NCBI GenBank assembly: GCA_019454125.1
Contig: CP075365.1
Span: forward strand, 986,218 to 1,050,217
Origin: Fimbriimonadaceae bacterium
Lineage (GTDB): Bacteria > Armatimonadota > Fimbriimonadia > Fimbriimonadales > Fimbriimonadaceae
DNA: 64,000 nt
Direction of reading: 5' to 3'
Made by a program: the position numbers and the translations under genes
The notes under the pieces: generated by a model
Databases searched by the model: none
What the model was told of the DNA's origin: nothing
What the model saw: only the letters and a program-made list of their open reading frames with translations
Shown: one piece after another, positions 50,759 to 60,070 of the stretch
How positions within the stretch are numbered: position 1 is the first letter of the stretch
Layout: the number at the start of each line of letters is the position of its first letter

Positions 50759-51250
50759 ATGAGCACGAATTCGCAAGGAATCGACGCGCGCGCCTATTTG
50801 GCCGGCTGGCTGCAAGGCCTGACCGGGATGTACACGTCCGACATCAACGCCATCCCCGAGGACAAATGGACTGCGACCTTCGGCGGCTGCACCCGCCCGG
50901 CGAGCGAGATTTCGGCAGACGCCATTTCGCTTATGGAATGGACGACGAACGCCATGAAGGGCCAGGTTGAAAGTGACTACATGGGCCACATGGACAAGGT
51001 CAAGGAGGCTTGCGCCACGCGGGCCGGAACGGTCGAGCGCCTCGGAACTGCCGCCCAGGCCTTTACGGCCGCGCTCAATTCATGCAGCGACCAAGATCTC
51101 CAGAAGATGGTCACTCCGCCTTGGCAGATGGAGTCGCCGCTCTTCGGCATCGCCCAAGTAGCCGTCAGCCACCTTTGGTACCACGACGGCCAGTTGAACT
51201 ACATCCAGTGCCTGCTCGGCGACGACAAAGTCCACTGGATGGGCGAATAA
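50759..51250 (+). CDS. DinB-like four-helix protein
   Basis: A 163-residue protein of the DinB/YfiT metalloenzyme fold. The C-terminal AVSHLWYHDGQLNYIQCLLG has the HxxxHxxQ pattern common to DinB members; WTATFGGCTRPASEISAD and AFTAALNSCSDQDLQKMV fill the other helices. Members are thiol transferases or stress proteins; the role here is not known. A GC hairpin terminator follows. Confidence 0.85.
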   Translation: MSTNSQGIDARAYLAGWLQGLTGMYTSDINAIPEDKWTATFGGCTRPASEISADAISLMEWTTNAMKGQVESDYMGHMDKVKEACATRAGTVERLGTAAQAFTAALNSCSDQDLQKMVTPPWQMESPLFGIAQVAVSHLWYHDGQLNYIQCLLGDDKVHWMGE

Positions 51251-51275
51251 CCCGGGCGGGACAGCCGACGAACCT

Positions 51276-51304
51276 GGCCCCCCTCCCCGGGAGAGGGGGC
51301 CTTT
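51276..51304. terminator. Terminator between convergent genes
   Basis: GGCCCCC (51276-51282) pairs with GGGGGCC (51295-51301), CTC/GAG extends it with one bulge, and CTTT follows. It lies between the DinB-like gene and the convergent AraC gene and may serve both. Confidence 0.65.
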
Positions 51305-51315
51305 CGTCGTTCTCC

Positions 51316-52233
51316 TCAGACTTCGGCGCCAACCGGCGCAAGCGGCATGTAGAGGTCGGTGCGCACCTCCTCAAGAGGGACCTTGGTGCAGTCGTTCACG
51401 TAGACCTCGAAGCTGGCGGACGGGGCGGGCTCGCGACCGGTCGCGGGCACCGCTTGCCCCGCGAACCGCGCCCAAGCGTCGCTCAGGCCCTCATACGACC
51501 CCATGTGCGTCGCAACGGCGTAGTCGCCGCCAGCGATCTCCAGCATAGTCACGCCGACCGGAGTGTCATCCGGCAGGGTGTAGCCGGGCGGAACGGCAAT
51601 GCAGGCGTCCGAACGAAGCTCCCCGGCAGGGACGCTGCCCGGGTCGTCATGAAAGACGCCCAGGACGGTCTCCACGGGCACTCCCGCAGGCCCCGCCCAC
51701 TCGAAGAGCGCGCCGAACTTCGACCCGATCAGGTGGTAGGGGCCGGTGTGGCGCAAGGCGATGCAGCGCATCGGTTCGATTGTCTTGATTGTCGCTTCCA
51801 TTGTCGTCTCCTGGGTGATGGTGAGCGCGGCGGCGGAGCGGCGGCCGTCCGGCCACCAGTGCACCTGGCTGTGGGCCCGGAGCTCATGGCGGCTGGGCGA
51901 GCGCCGATAGTCCGTCGGAGCCATCAGGTAGGCGCTCCGAAAGGCGCGGCTGAAGGCTTCCAGGCTGTCGTAACCCGCGTCCAGCGCGATCTCGCTCACG
52001 GACTGGTCCGTGTGCTCCAGCCGGTGGGCCGCCCGTTCCAATCGGAGCCGACGGACGAACTCGGCGATGGACTCACCGACTGCGCCCGAAAAGACGCGGC
52101 CGAAATGGTGACGCGAGAACCCGGCTTTGTCGGCGACTTCGGCCGGGCTCGGAGGCTGGTCGAGCCGCTCCAGGACGAACCGAATCGCTTCTCGAACGCG
52201 GGCCTCGTACTCGGCCACCGTGCTCTTTCTCAT
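51316..52233 (-). CDS. AraC-family regulator with GyrI-like effector domain
   Basis: A 305-residue regulator. Two helix-turn-helix motifs (PSPAEVADKAGFSRHHFGRVF and VSEIALDAGYDSLEAFSRAF) form the AraC DNA-binding domain at the N-terminus. The C-terminal half is a GyrI/SbmC-like ligand-binding domain (IKTIEPMRCIALRHTGPYHL, GYTLPDDTPVGVTMLEIAGG). This Rob-like order is used to sense small amphipathic molecules or drugs. TACCAT lies 9 bases before the ATG. Confidence 0.92.
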   Translation of the reverse strand: MRKSTVAEYEARVREAIRFVLERLDQPPSPAEVADKAGFSRHHFGRVFSGAVGESIAEFVRRLRLERAAHRLEHTDQSVSEIALDAGYDSLEAFSRAFRSAYLMAPTDYRRSPSRHELRAHSQVHWWPDGRRSAAALTITQETTMEATIKTIEPMRCIALRHTGPYHLIGSKFGALFEWAGPAGVPVETVLGVFHDDPGSVPAGELRSDACIAVPPGYTLPDDTPVGVTMLEIAGGDYAVATHMGSYEGLSDAWARFAGQAVPATGREPAPSASFEVYVNDCTKVPLEEVRTDLYMPLAPVGAEV

Positions 52234-52242
52234 CCGCCGCCC

Positions 52243-52248
52243 ATGGTA
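52243..52248 (-). promoter_or_regulatory. -10 element (TACCAT), near-leaderless
   Basis: TACCAT on the minus strand, 9 bases before the ATG of the AraC/GyrI-like regulator. Confidence 0.5.
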
Positions 52249-52371
52249 ATCGCTTCGCTACCCCGAAAGCCTGATCAGATTAGCTCGTTTGCGCTTCAGA
52301 TGTCCCACCGTGACTAAAGTGACGCGAAGCGATGGAGCGGGGCGTCTATCTTGGGTAGCATGGATAGGAAT

Positions 52372-52448
52372 CGGGGCATGGCGCAGTTTGGTAGCGCGCT
52401 TCTCTGGGGGGGAAGAGGTCGTGGGTTCAAATCCCGCTGCCCCGACCA
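52372..52448 (+). tRNA. tRNA-Pro (anticodon GGG)
   Basis: A 77-base tRNA: acceptor CGGGGCA/TGCCCCG, anticodon arm CTTCT-CTGGGGG-GGAAG (GGG), T arm GTGGG-TTCAAAT-CCCGC, encoded CCA. It reads CCC and CCU codons. The second proline tRNA in the window. Confidence 0.96.
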
Positions 52449-52458
52449 TCGTTTTCCG

Positions 52459-52908
52459 CTGGTCTTGGCCTTGGCATTGGCCATCGGGTGCGGCGGCTCG
52501 GTCGGCGCCTTTTTTGAACGAGTGTTCGTCAGCCCCACGACTCGCGTCGTCCAGGGGTTGGACGGACGACTGCGGTTCGACATTCTCAACGGCACCTTCA
52601 CCCAGGCCGTCACTTTTCTCCTCGCCAACGTCCTCTCGATCCCGCAGCTGCCGGCCCTGCTGGTCCTCAATGCGATCGACTTCAAAATCGAGGGCCAGGC
52701 GCCGACGAAGCCCCTCAGCTTGAAGGTCAAGTACGACCCCTCAAAGTTAGAGCAAGGCGTCGCGGAGACCGACCTCAAACTCTACCGGCTGGACGGCGGG
52801 GAAGCGGTCGAGGTCACTGGCGCGACGGCAGACCCCGAGAACAATCGAGTCGTCGCAGAGGTCATGGCCGAGGGCACTTACCTGGTCGCGGCCGAAAAGC
52901 CAGAGTAA
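52459..52908 (+). CDS. Putative lipoprotein with uncertain start, abutting tRNA-Pro
   Basis: The frame encodes a hydrophobic start (PLVLALALAIGCGG, lipobox-like AIGC) and a domain with KPLSLKVKYDPSKLEQGVAE, DLKLYRLDGGEAVEV and AEGTYLVAAEKP, as in surface beta domains. The only ATG codons in frame lie in or before the tRNA (52360, 52378). Downstream candidates are CTG 52459 or TTG 52465. Either the gene starts with a rare codon or its 5' end was lost to the tRNA. About 148 residues from 52459. Confidence 0.55.
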   Translation: MVLALALAIGCGGSVGAFFERVFVSPTTRVVQGLDGRLRFDILNGTFTQAVTFLLANVLSIPQLPALLVLNAIDFKIEGQAPTKPLSLKVKYDPSKLEQGVAETDLKLYRLDGGEAVEVTGATADPENNRVVAEVMAEGTYLVAAEKPE

Positions 52909-52938
52909 GTCGCGGCTGGTTCTCGCCGGATATCGGCG

Positions 52939-52944
52939 TAAAAT
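52939..52944 (+). promoter_or_regulatory. -10 element (TAAAAT), leaderless
   Basis: TAAAAT lies 6 bases before the ATG of hutU, leaving no room for a ribosome binding site. Confidence 0.6.
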
Positions 52945-52950
52945 CCAGTC

Positions 52951-54594
52951 ATGGCCACCGCGACACAGATCCGCGCCCCTCGCGGAACGACGATCTCATG
53001 CAAGGGCTGGCAGCAGGAGGCCGCGCTGCGCATGCTCATGAACAACCTCGACCCCGAGGTGGCCGAGCGGCCCGACGACCTCGTCGTCTACGGTGGCACC
53101 GGGAAGGCAGCGAGGAACTGGGAGTGTTTCGAGGCGATCGTCCGCACCCTTCGCGAGCTCGAAGACGACGAGACGCTGCTCGTCCAGAGCGGCAAGCCGG
53201 TCGCCGTCTTCCGGACCCACGACCTGGCGCCGCGCGTGCTCATCGCGAACTCGAACCTGGTGGGCAAGTGGTCGAACTGGGAGCACTTCAACGAGCTCGA
53301 GGCGAAAGGACTGATGATGTACGGCCAGATGACGGCCGGCTCTTGGATCTACATCGGCTCGCAGGGCATCGTGCAGGGGACTTTCGAGACGTTCGCCGCC
53401 TGTGCCGACCGTCACTTCGGCGGGTCGCTCAAGGGACGACTGGTCGTGAGCGCGGGCATGGGTGGCATGGGCGGAGCCCAGCCGCTCGCCGCGACCATGA
53501 ACGGCGCAGCCTTCCTCGGCATCGACGTCGACCCCACCCGCATCCAGAAGCGCATTGACACTGGCTATATCGACACGATGACCGACGACCTGGAGGAAGC
53601 GCTCGCCCTTCTCGAATCCAGGCCGAACCTGAGCGTCGGGCTCGTGGGCAACGCGGCGGACGTCCTGCCCGAACTCGCTCGCCGGGGCGTCGTGCCGGAT
53701 GTGCTCACCGACCAGACCAGCGCCCATGACCCAATCAACGGCTACGTGCCGAGCGGGATGTCTCTTTCCGAAGCCCTGGCCCTTCGCAAAGCCGACCCCG
53801 CCGAGTATCGTAAGCGATCAGTCGAGACGATGGGCCTGCACGTGGACGCAATGCTTGAGCTCAAGCGACTAGGGGCCGTCACATTCGACTACGGCAACAA
53901 CATCCGCGCCTTCGCCGTCGAGGCGGGCGTGGCCGACGCCTTCGACATCCCCGGCTTCGTACCCGAGTACATCAGACCGCTTTTCTGCGAGGGCAAAGGG
54001 CCGTTCCGCTGGGCTGCACTCAGCGGCGACCCGGAGGACATCCGACGCACCGACCGCCTCGCGCTCGAGGTCTTCCCCGAGAACGAGACCCTCAAGCGTT
54101 GGATGGTTCTGGCGAGTGAGAAGATCCACTTCCAAGGGCTGCCTTGCCGCATCTGCTGGCTCGGCTATGGCGAACGCGCCGAGTTCGGCCTGGCGATGAA
54201 TGACCTGGTCAAGCGGGGCGAGCTCCAGGCGCCGGTTGTGATCGGCCGCGACCACCTGGATTGCGGCTCGGTGGCTTCCCCGAACCGCGAGACGGAGGCC
54301 ATGAGGGACGGAACCGACGCGGTGGCCGACTGGCCGCTCTTGAACGCGATGGTGAACACGGCCGCCGGGGCATCATGGGTGAGCATCCACAACGGCGGCG
54401 GCGTCGGGATCGGCTATTCGCAGCACGCGGGCATGGTCGTGGTCGCGGACGGCACAGAAAACGCGGCCTTCCGGCTGGAGCGGGTGCTGACGAGCGACCC
54501 CGGCATGGGCGTCGTGCGCCACGTCGATGCGGGCTACCCGGAGGCCGAAGCCTTCGCCAAGCGGCACGGCGTCAAGATTCCAATGAACCCCTAG
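52951..54594 (+). CDS. hutU: Urocanate hydratase
   Basis: A 547-residue NAD-dependent enzyme converting urocanate to imidazolonepropionate, the step before hutI. Diagnostic blocks: [79 protein letters not shown] and, at the end, [20 protein letters not shown], with the active-site Cys region in [20 protein letters not shown]. Full length. It lies apart from hutI and the hutG-like gene. Confidence 0.96.
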   Translation: MATATQIRAPRGTTISCKGWQQEAALRMLMNNLDPEVAERPDDLVVYGGTGKAARNWECFEAIVRTLRELEDDETLLVQSGKPVAVFRTHDLAPRVLIANSNLVGKWSNWEHFNELEAKGLMMYGQMTAGSWIYIGSQGIVQGTFETFAACADRHFGGSLKGRLVVSAGMGGMGGAQPLAATMNGAAFLGIDVDPTRIQKRIDTGYIDTMTDDLEEALALLESRPNLSVGLVGNAADVLPELARRGVVPDVLTDQTSAHDPINGYVPSGMSLSEALALRKADPAEYRKRSVETMGLHVDAMLELKRLGAVTFDYGNNIRAFAVEAGVADAFDIPGFVPEYIRPLFCEGKGPFRWAALSGDPEDIRRTDRLALEVFPENETLKRWMVLASEKIHFQGLPCRICWLGYGERAEFGLAMNDLVKRGELQAPVVIGRDHLDCGSVASPNRETEAMRDGTDAVADWPLLNAMVNTAAGASWVSIHNGGGVGIGYSQHAGMVVVADGTENAAFRLERVLTSDPGMGVVRHVDAGYPEAEAFAKRHGVKIPMNP

Positions 54595-54607
54595 CCCTTC
54601 GCGGGAC

Positions 54608-56113
54608 TTAGTACGCCTTGGCGAAGACCACCCGCTGCTGGCTGGGCTGGCCGGAGAACACGCACCTGCCCGGTTCGGCGTCATCGGCGCGCAGCGGCGT
54701 TCGCGGGATGCAGCGGATGGTCGCCTTCGTCGCCTCGTTGATCTTCTGCTCGGTCTCGCGCGTCCCGTCCCAGTGGGCGAGGACAAATCCGCCTCCGCCC
54801 TCGCCGCTAAACCTTTCGGTGAAGTCATCCCAAGCGTCCACCCGATGGGTGTTGGCCTCGCGCATGGCGAGGGCGCGCTCAAAGAGACCGTGCTGCATCG
54901 CGTCGAGCCCGGCATGGATTCCGTCCACCAATTGCTCAAGGCTCAAGGTGCGCTTTTCTCCATCGTCCCTGCGGACGAGGATGCAGGTGCCGGCCTCCAA
55001 GTCGCGGGGCCCGAGCTCGACCCGGACGCACGCGCCCTTTAGCTCCCAATCGTTGAATTTGAAGCCGGGCGACTCCTTCTCGCGCTTGTCGACCTTGACT
55101 CGGACAGGGAGCCCGTTCCAATTCGTATCCGTTAACGTTTGAGCGATCCGGTCGGCCGCTTCAACGACCCGGACATAATCGTCCTTCCGCCCGATCGGAA
55201 CGATCGCCACCTGCACAGGGGCGAGCCGAGGCGGGCAAACGAGCCCCTTATCGTCGGAATGCACCATGAGGAGAGTTCCAACCAAACGGGTGGAAACTCC
55301 CCAACTGGTTGCATAAACGTACTCCTGCTTGCCTTCTTGGGATTGGAACATAACGTCGAACGCCTTCGCGAAGTTCTGGCCCAAATGGTGAGAAGTGCCC
55401 GCTTGAATCGCGCGCAAGTCTTGGGTCATGGCTTCGATCGTGTACGTGTGGTCTGCCCCCGCGAACTTCTCGCCGTCGCTCTTGATCCCAGCCACGACAG
55501 GCACCGCCATCCAGTCTTGGGCGAACCGGGTGTAGATCTCCAGGATCGTCAGCGCTTCCTCTTCCGCCTCGTCATAGGTGACGTGAGCGGTGTGGCCCTC
55601 CTGCCAAAGGAACTCGGCGGTCCGCAAAAAAAGGCGCGGCCTAAGCTCCCAGCGCATGACGTTCGCCCACTGGTTGATGAGCAGCGGGAGATCACGGTAG
55701 GACTGGATCCAACTTTTGTAAGAGTGCCAGATGATCGTTTCGCTCGTCGGGCGGATGATCAACTCTTCCTCTAACCGCGCGTCGGGGTCCACGATCACAC
55801 CGTTTGGTGAATCTTTAAGCCTATGGTGGGTCACGACCGCACACTCCTTGGCGAAGCCCTCGACGTGTTCCGCCTCCCGACTCAGGAACGACTTTGGGAT
55901 GAGCAGCGGGAAATAGGCGTTTTGGTGCCCGGTGGCCTTGAACATGCCGTCCAGGGCGTCGCGCATCAATTCCCACATCGCATAGCCATGCGGTTTGATG
56001 ACCATGCAACCGCGGACAACGCTGTTGTCCGCCAGCCCGGCCCGTTTGACCAGGTCGTTGTACCACTCGGCGTAGTTTTCGTCCCGCGGCGTTATTCCCA
56101 AGTCGCTCGCCAT
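54608..56113 (-). CDS. proS: Prolyl-tRNA synthetase, archaeal/eukaryotic type
   Basis: A 501-residue class II synthetase without the bacterial editing insertion. [78 protein letters not shown] (motif 2 region) and [16 protein letters not shown] are typical of the ProS type of archaea, eukaryotes and Thermus. The C-terminal zinc-type domain end ([17 protein letters not shown]) is present with altered cysteines. ATG 56113 is chosen; the longer frame is not conserved. Confidence 0.94.
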   Translation of the reverse strand: MASDLGITPRDENYAEWYNDLVKRAGLADNSVVRGCMVIKPHGYAMWELMRDALDGMFKATGHQNAYFPLLIPKSFLSREAEHVEGFAKECAVVTHHRLKDSPNGVIVDPDARLEEELIIRPTSETIIWHSYKSWIQSYRDLPLLINQWANVMRWELRPRLFLRTAEFLWQEGHTAHVTYDEAEEEALTILEIYTRFAQDWMAVPVVAGIKSDGEKFAGADHTYTIEAMTQDLRAIQAGTSHHLGQNFAKAFDVMFQSQEGKQEYVYATSWGVSTRLVGTLLMVHSDDKGLVCPPRLAPVQVAIVPIGRKDDYVRVVEAADRIAQTLTDTNWNGLPVRVKVDKREKESPGFKFNDWELKGACVRVELGPRDLEAGTCILVRRDDGEKRTLSLEQLVDGIHAGLDAMQHGLFERALAMREANTHRVDAWDDFTERFSGEGGGGFVLAHWDGTRETEQKINEATKATIRCIPRTPLRADDAEPGRCVFSGQPSQQRVVFAKAY

Positions 56114-56172
56114 GAGGGGAGATTGTGACACCCGGCGTCCGCCTTTGCGGCGATAGGTCCGGAAGGTGCGGA

Positions 56173-56178
56173 TACACT
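56173..56178 (+). promoter_or_regulatory. -10 element (TACACT), leaderless
   Basis: TACACT lies 6 bases before the ATG of the cNMP/reductase fusion; no ribosome binding site fits between. Confidence 0.6.
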
Positions 56179-56184
56179 TGCAGA

Positions 56185-57825
56185 ATGAGCACAGACCGCG
56201 ACCCCGTGGCCTTTCCAACGCTGAGCGAGGCCCAAATCGCGCAGATCGCCCAGTTCTCCGAGCCCAAAACGTTCGCGGACGGCGAGTACCTGTTCCAAGC
56301 CGGGGTAGCTGGTTTCAGCTTTTTCCTTATCCAAGAAGGCGCTGTCGAGATCGTTGAAGATTCCGATGTTAGGCGTCGCCGTGTCGTCGTGCACGGCCCA
56401 GGCGAGTTCACGGGCGACGTCGATATGATCACGGGCCGACCTCCGGTCGTGAGCGCAGTGGCCCAGGGCAAGACGACTGTGCTCGAGGTCTGTCCCGAAA
56501 GGCTTAAGAAGATTGTCAGTGAACTGCCGGTCTTAAGCGATTTAATCCTTCGAGCTTTTATCCAGCGGCGCGCGCTTCTTTTAGAGGGTCCGTTTGTTGG
56601 GATTCGGGTCATCGGCTCGCGGTTCAACCGTGAAACATTGCGGATCCGAGAATTCTTGGCCAGGAATGACGTCCCCTACACTTGGACCGATGTCGAATCT
56701 GATCGCGACGTGCAGACCCTGCTCGATCGGTTTAACCTTTGCGTCGCAGACACGCCGGTGGTGATCCTTTTGGACGGCACAATCCTTAAGAGTCCCAGCA
56801 CGGTCGAGATCGCCCATCATTTGGGGTTGAGCCAGTCTGTCAACCGCTCGCTCTACGACCTCATCGTGATCGGGTCCGGCCCGGCAGGTTTGGCCGCGGC
56901 GGTTTATGGAGCCAGCGAAGGATTGCGGACCCTCGTGATCGACAGCAGCGGCCCAGGTGGCCAAGCCGGGGCCAGTAGCAGGATTGAGAACTATATGGGG
57001 TTCCCCACGGGCTTGAGTGGCGCTGATCTCGCCCACCGGGCAATTATCCAGGCCCAGAGGTTTGGGGCGAGTTTCTTGACGCCGGGAGACGTGACGCAGC
57101 TGAGTTGTCGCAACCAGACAGCCCATAACATCCACCTTTCCGATGGCCGCGTCATCGCCGCAAGGTGCATCATTATCGCGACGGGCGCAAGTTACCGAAA
57201 ACTTGAGCTTCCTGAATTGCCCAAGTTCGAAGGACAAGGCGTCTACTATGCGGCGACGCAGGTGGAGGCCGTACTCTGCAATGAGAAGCCTGTCGCGGTC
57301 GTCGGCGCGGGCAACTCGGCCGGTCAAGCGGCCGTGTTCCTCAGCGACCGGAGCGAGAAGGTCTACCTTGTCGTGCGAGGCGACGACCTTCGCAAATCGA
57401 TGTCCTCTTACCTGGCAGACCGCATCGAGAACACTCCAAACATCGAGCTGGTTTGCGACTCGGAGATTGTTGAACTTTGCGGAGACTCCATGCTTGAAAG
57501 AGTCAAGATCGCCAACCGCTGCACGAAGGACGTGATGGATGTGAGTCTCTCAGGCTTGTTCGTAATGATCGGTGCCGATCCTTGTACGGACTGGCTTGCG
57601 TCAGGGCTGGGCCTGGACTCTAAAGGTTTCATCCTAACGGGCCCGGCGGCCAAGGAGAGCGGTGCATGGAGGCTCCTGCGCGACCCGTTCCTGCTTGAGA
57701 CCACTTGCCCTGGGGTTTTTGCCGCTGGGGACGTCCGCTCAGGTTCAGTCAAACGAGTGTCGAGCGCGGTCGGCGAAGGTTCGATGGCGGTCTCGTTCGC
57801 GCACCAATTCCTCGCGACGCGTTAG
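56185..57825 (+). CDS. cNMP-binding/glutaredoxin-like/thioredoxin-reductase-like fusion
   Basis: A 546-residue three-part protein. Residues about 20-130 form a cyclic-nucleotide-binding fold ([44 protein letters not shown]). Residues about 145-220 are glutaredoxin-like ([32 protein letters not shown]) with no CxxC. The rest is a two-dinucleotide-domain flavoprotein: [20 protein letters not shown] for FAD and [18 protein letters not shown] for NADPH. The CATC pair of thioredoxin reductase is replaced by [10 protein letters not shown], so the usual dithiol is missing. The substrate is unknown. Confidence 0.88.
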   Translation: MSTDRDPVAFPTLSEAQIAQIAQFSEPKTFADGEYLFQAGVAGFSFFLIQEGAVEIVEDSDVRRRRVVVHGPGEFTGDVDMITGRPPVVSAVAQGKTTVLEVCPERLKKIVSELPVLSDLILRAFIQRRALLLEGPFVGIRVIGSRFNRETLRIREFLARNDVPYTWTDVESDRDVQTLLDRFNLCVADTPVVILLDGTILKSPSTVEIAHHLGLSQSVNRSLYDLIVIGSGPAGLAAAVYGASEGLRTLVIDSSGPGGQAGASSRIENYMGFPTGLSGADLAHRAIIQAQRFGASFLTPGDVTQLSCRNQTAHNIHLSDGRVIAARCIIIATGASYRKLELPELPKFEGQGVYYAATQVEAVLCNEKPVAVVGAGNSAGQAAVFLSDRSEKVYLVVRGDDLRKSMSSYLADRIENTPNIELVCDSEIVELCGDSMLERVKIANRCTKDVMDVSLSGLFVMIGADPCTDWLASGLGLDSKGFILTGPAAKESGAWRLLRDPFLLETTCPGVFAAGDVRSGSVKRVSSAVGEGSMAVSFAHQFLATR

Positions 57826-59159
57826 GGCCTTAGGCGCACGCGAATCGTCTTCGTACTAACGCTCTTGTTCGCTACGAAGACCTTCGTCGTCAACTTCGCC
57901 CAGCCGGGAGCGTCGTTCGGGTTGATCCAAGTCGCCCAGTCGTTGCCGGAAGTCGAAAGCCCCTTACCGTTTAATAGGAACTCGACGCGGTGCTGGGGAT
58001 CTCGCAGCCGGCTCCAGGCGGAGATAAGGGTGCGCTTTCCGATCGTGTCCCCATCCTTCAGAACAACGGGAACTATGGGATACTTTGCCTTTTCAGTCTC
58101 CGGATAACTGTTGACCGTTACACTTTGGCCCATACCTTTGCTTAAGAAATAGTCGCTCGAGATGGCCTGCGAATAGGCGGCGAGCACGCTTCGGTTCTGG
58201 GTCACAGCGTAGTTGTTGTTCTGTCGGTGGGCCAGTTCAAGGTTGTTGCCGTCAAAATAGTAGATTGCCTTGACGCGGGGAAACTTTCGAGGAAGGGCAG
58301 AGTAAAGCCCTCTAATGTTTTGGATCGCAAAGCTACTTTGGTCCTTGCCCTCCAGCGCTGAGAAATGAGTGGTTCCATATTCGCCGATCATGACCGGCTT
58401 GCGCGCCCCATACTTTTGGTAAATGTAGGTGAGCATGTCCACGGGATGGACGTGCCTCGCCGGGGTCCTGGGATTCTGGTTGAAGTAGGTGACGTTGTAC
58501 ATGTTAACGCCAACCCAATCCACCGCGTCGTCACCAGGATAGTAGGAAGGAATGTCACGGATCGGCGTCGAGTATGGGCACCAAACCATAGCTACGTTCG
58601 GTGCCTCCTCCCGCATGACTTTCGCGACCAGGCGGAATTTTTCGCGGTAAAGCTTTGGGTCTCGGTGCCAAGCCGTCCAATCCCCGTTCATCTCGCTCGC
58701 AAAACGCAACAAGATTCGGGCTCCTGTGTCTTTCATACCGCGAGCCAACATTCGGAGGGTTTGGTCGTCGCGAACGTGCTCCAATCCTTCGTTGGGCTCA
58801 AGGGCAATGTGGACCAGCTTGCCACTCATGGCAAGGAGCGTCACCCAGTCTTCGGGGAGGGGAGTCCCGTAACCCAAGTAGAAGAAGTAGGAAGCGTGTT
58901 CCTTGCCGGTCACGCTCTCGAACTCTTCCGGCAATCGGCGTGACTTACCGATGCTGTCGACGTAAGTTTGCTTTAGCGAAGAGTCGAGGTCGATGAAGGC
59001 CCCGAGATAACAGCCGTAAAGAGGCTCAAACTTGGCCTTGGTATAGTTCTTAAGGACTTCGGTCTCTGTCGGCGACCGGTGCAGATAGAGACTCAGATCG
59101 GCAGCGCTGGCCGAGCCGAGCAAGCCCACGGCTACGACAAGGCCAAGAAACCCCCTCAT
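57822..59159 (-). CDS. Exported GH26-like glycoside hydrolase
   Basis: A 445-residue exported protein. A signal peptide (MRGFLGLVVAVGLLGSASA) precedes a TIM-barrel hydrolase domain: GARILLRFASEMNGDWTAWH, where the Glu after ASE is the likely acid, VDWVGVNMYNVTYF and PVMIGEYGTTHFSALEG, where Glu of GEYG is the likely nucleophile. This pattern is seen in GH26 mannanases and relatives. The last 100 residues are a beta domain. TAAATT lies 8 bases before ATG 59159, favouring this start over TTG 59168. Confidence 0.8.
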   Translation of the reverse strand: MRGFLGLVVAVGLLGSASAADLSLYLHRSPTETEVLKNYTKAKFEPLYGCYLGAFIDLDSSLKQTYVDSIGKSRRLPEEFESVTGKEHASYFFYLGYGTPLPEDWVTLLAMSGKLVHIALEPNEGLEHVRDDQTLRMLARGMKDTGARILLRFASEMNGDWTAWHRDPKLYREKFRLVAKVMREEAPNVAMVWCPYSTPIRDIPSYYPGDDAVDWVGVNMYNVTYFNQNPRTPARHVHPVDMLTYIYQKYGARKPVMIGEYGTTHFSALEGKDQSSFAIQNIRGLYSALPRKFPRVKAIYYFDGNNLELAHRQNNNYAVTQNRSVLAAYSQAISSDYFLSKGMGQSVTVNSYPETEKAKYPIVPVVLKDGDTIGKRTLISAWSRLRDPQHRVEFLLNGKGLSTSGNDWATWINPNDAPGWAKLTTKVFVANKSVSTKTIRVRLRP

Positions 59160-59167
59160 TCCCCTCA

Positions 59168-59173
59168 AATTTA
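59168..59173 (-). promoter_or_regulatory. -10 element (TAAATT), near-leaderless
   Basis: TAAATT on the minus strand, 8 bases before ATG 59159 of the GH26-like gene; GAGGGG also lies in the gap. Confidence 0.55.
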
Positions 59174-59204
59174 CCTCTAGCTAGATTCTCGGCGGCCGAG
59201 CGGC

Positions 59205-60029
59205 TCAGGGCCAGTCCGGATAGATATCCTTGCGGACCGAGAAGTAGGGGCGCTTAAGCTCCTTATAGGTCATACGTCTGGCCCGGCTATCGGCCCAGAG
59301 CGTCATCGCGCCCTCGCGATGAAGAAAGTTGAAGTGCTCTATGAGGGATTGGGAGCTCGGAGGCGGCCCGTCCCAATCATAAACCTGTAAGAAGACGCAG
59401 GCCGGCGCCCAAGCCCCGTGTTCCCAGGCGACGAGCGTCTTGACGGGATCGTCGATCTCGCCGTCGTTCACGCCTTCGGAAACGTAGTAGCGCGGACCGA
59501 CAAAGCGGGCGTTCTTGGCCCCAGGGCCGTACTCGTTCAGGCGGGCGGCCGGGTTGCGCCGGTAATAGGCAAGGGTGCTGTTGCTTGCCTCGTTGTTGAA
59601 AAAGTTATAGGCGATTACCATTTGGTAATTGCCGGGAGAAAGGGGGCAACGTTTGATCTGGTGGTTCTTAAGGTAGGGGTCGATCTTTCCCGGCGCAGGG
59701 CTTTTTGTGGCGGGCCGGTCCATGTCCCCGTACCACCCGCCACGGAGGGCCCCGCCCGTGTTGTCATAGCCGATCCAGGGGTTTTGGGGCGGGTATCCGG
59801 GAACGTTGATCGTGCTTGCACCAGGAGCCCAAAAGTCCGAATGGTCCGTGCGATAAAGCTGGAGCCCGATGCCGACTTGCCGCATGTTCATCATGCAGGT
59901 CGTTTGGAACGCCGACGCTTTGGCGTTCGCAAAGACGGGGAAGATGATCGCGGCGAGGATCGAGATGATGGCGATCACGACAAGCAGCTCGATCAATGTA
60001 AAGGCGCCTGAGCGGGAGGGGCGGCGCAT
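59205..60029 (-). CDS. Prepilin-like protein (second copy)
   Basis: A 274-residue pseudopilin: SGAFTLIELLVVIAIISILA, then IIFPVFANAKASAFQTTCMM, with the conserved Glu at position 5 after the cleavage site. The C-terminal region differs from the copy at 12.5 kb (HFNFLHREGAMTLWADSRAR is the H-x-DG-like block). It stands between the GH26-like gene and the ANKH-like gene on the same strand. Confidence 0.85.
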   Translation of the reverse strand: MRRPSRSGAFTLIELLVVIAIISILAAIIFPVFANAKASAFQTTCMMNMRQVGIGLQLYRTDHSDFWAPGASTINVPGYPPQNPWIGYDNTGGALRGGWYGDMDRPATKSPAPGKIDPYLKNHQIKRCPLSPGNYQMVIAYNFFNNEASNSTLAYYRRNPAARLNEYGPGAKNARFVGPRYYVSEGVNDGEIDDPVKTLVAWEHGAWAPACVFLQVYDWDGPPPSSQSLIEHFNFLHREGAMTLWADSRARRMTYKELKRPYFSVRKDIYPDWP

Positions 60030-60070
60030 AAGAATCAGTATCCCTCACCCGGTCTTGCCGACACAACTTC

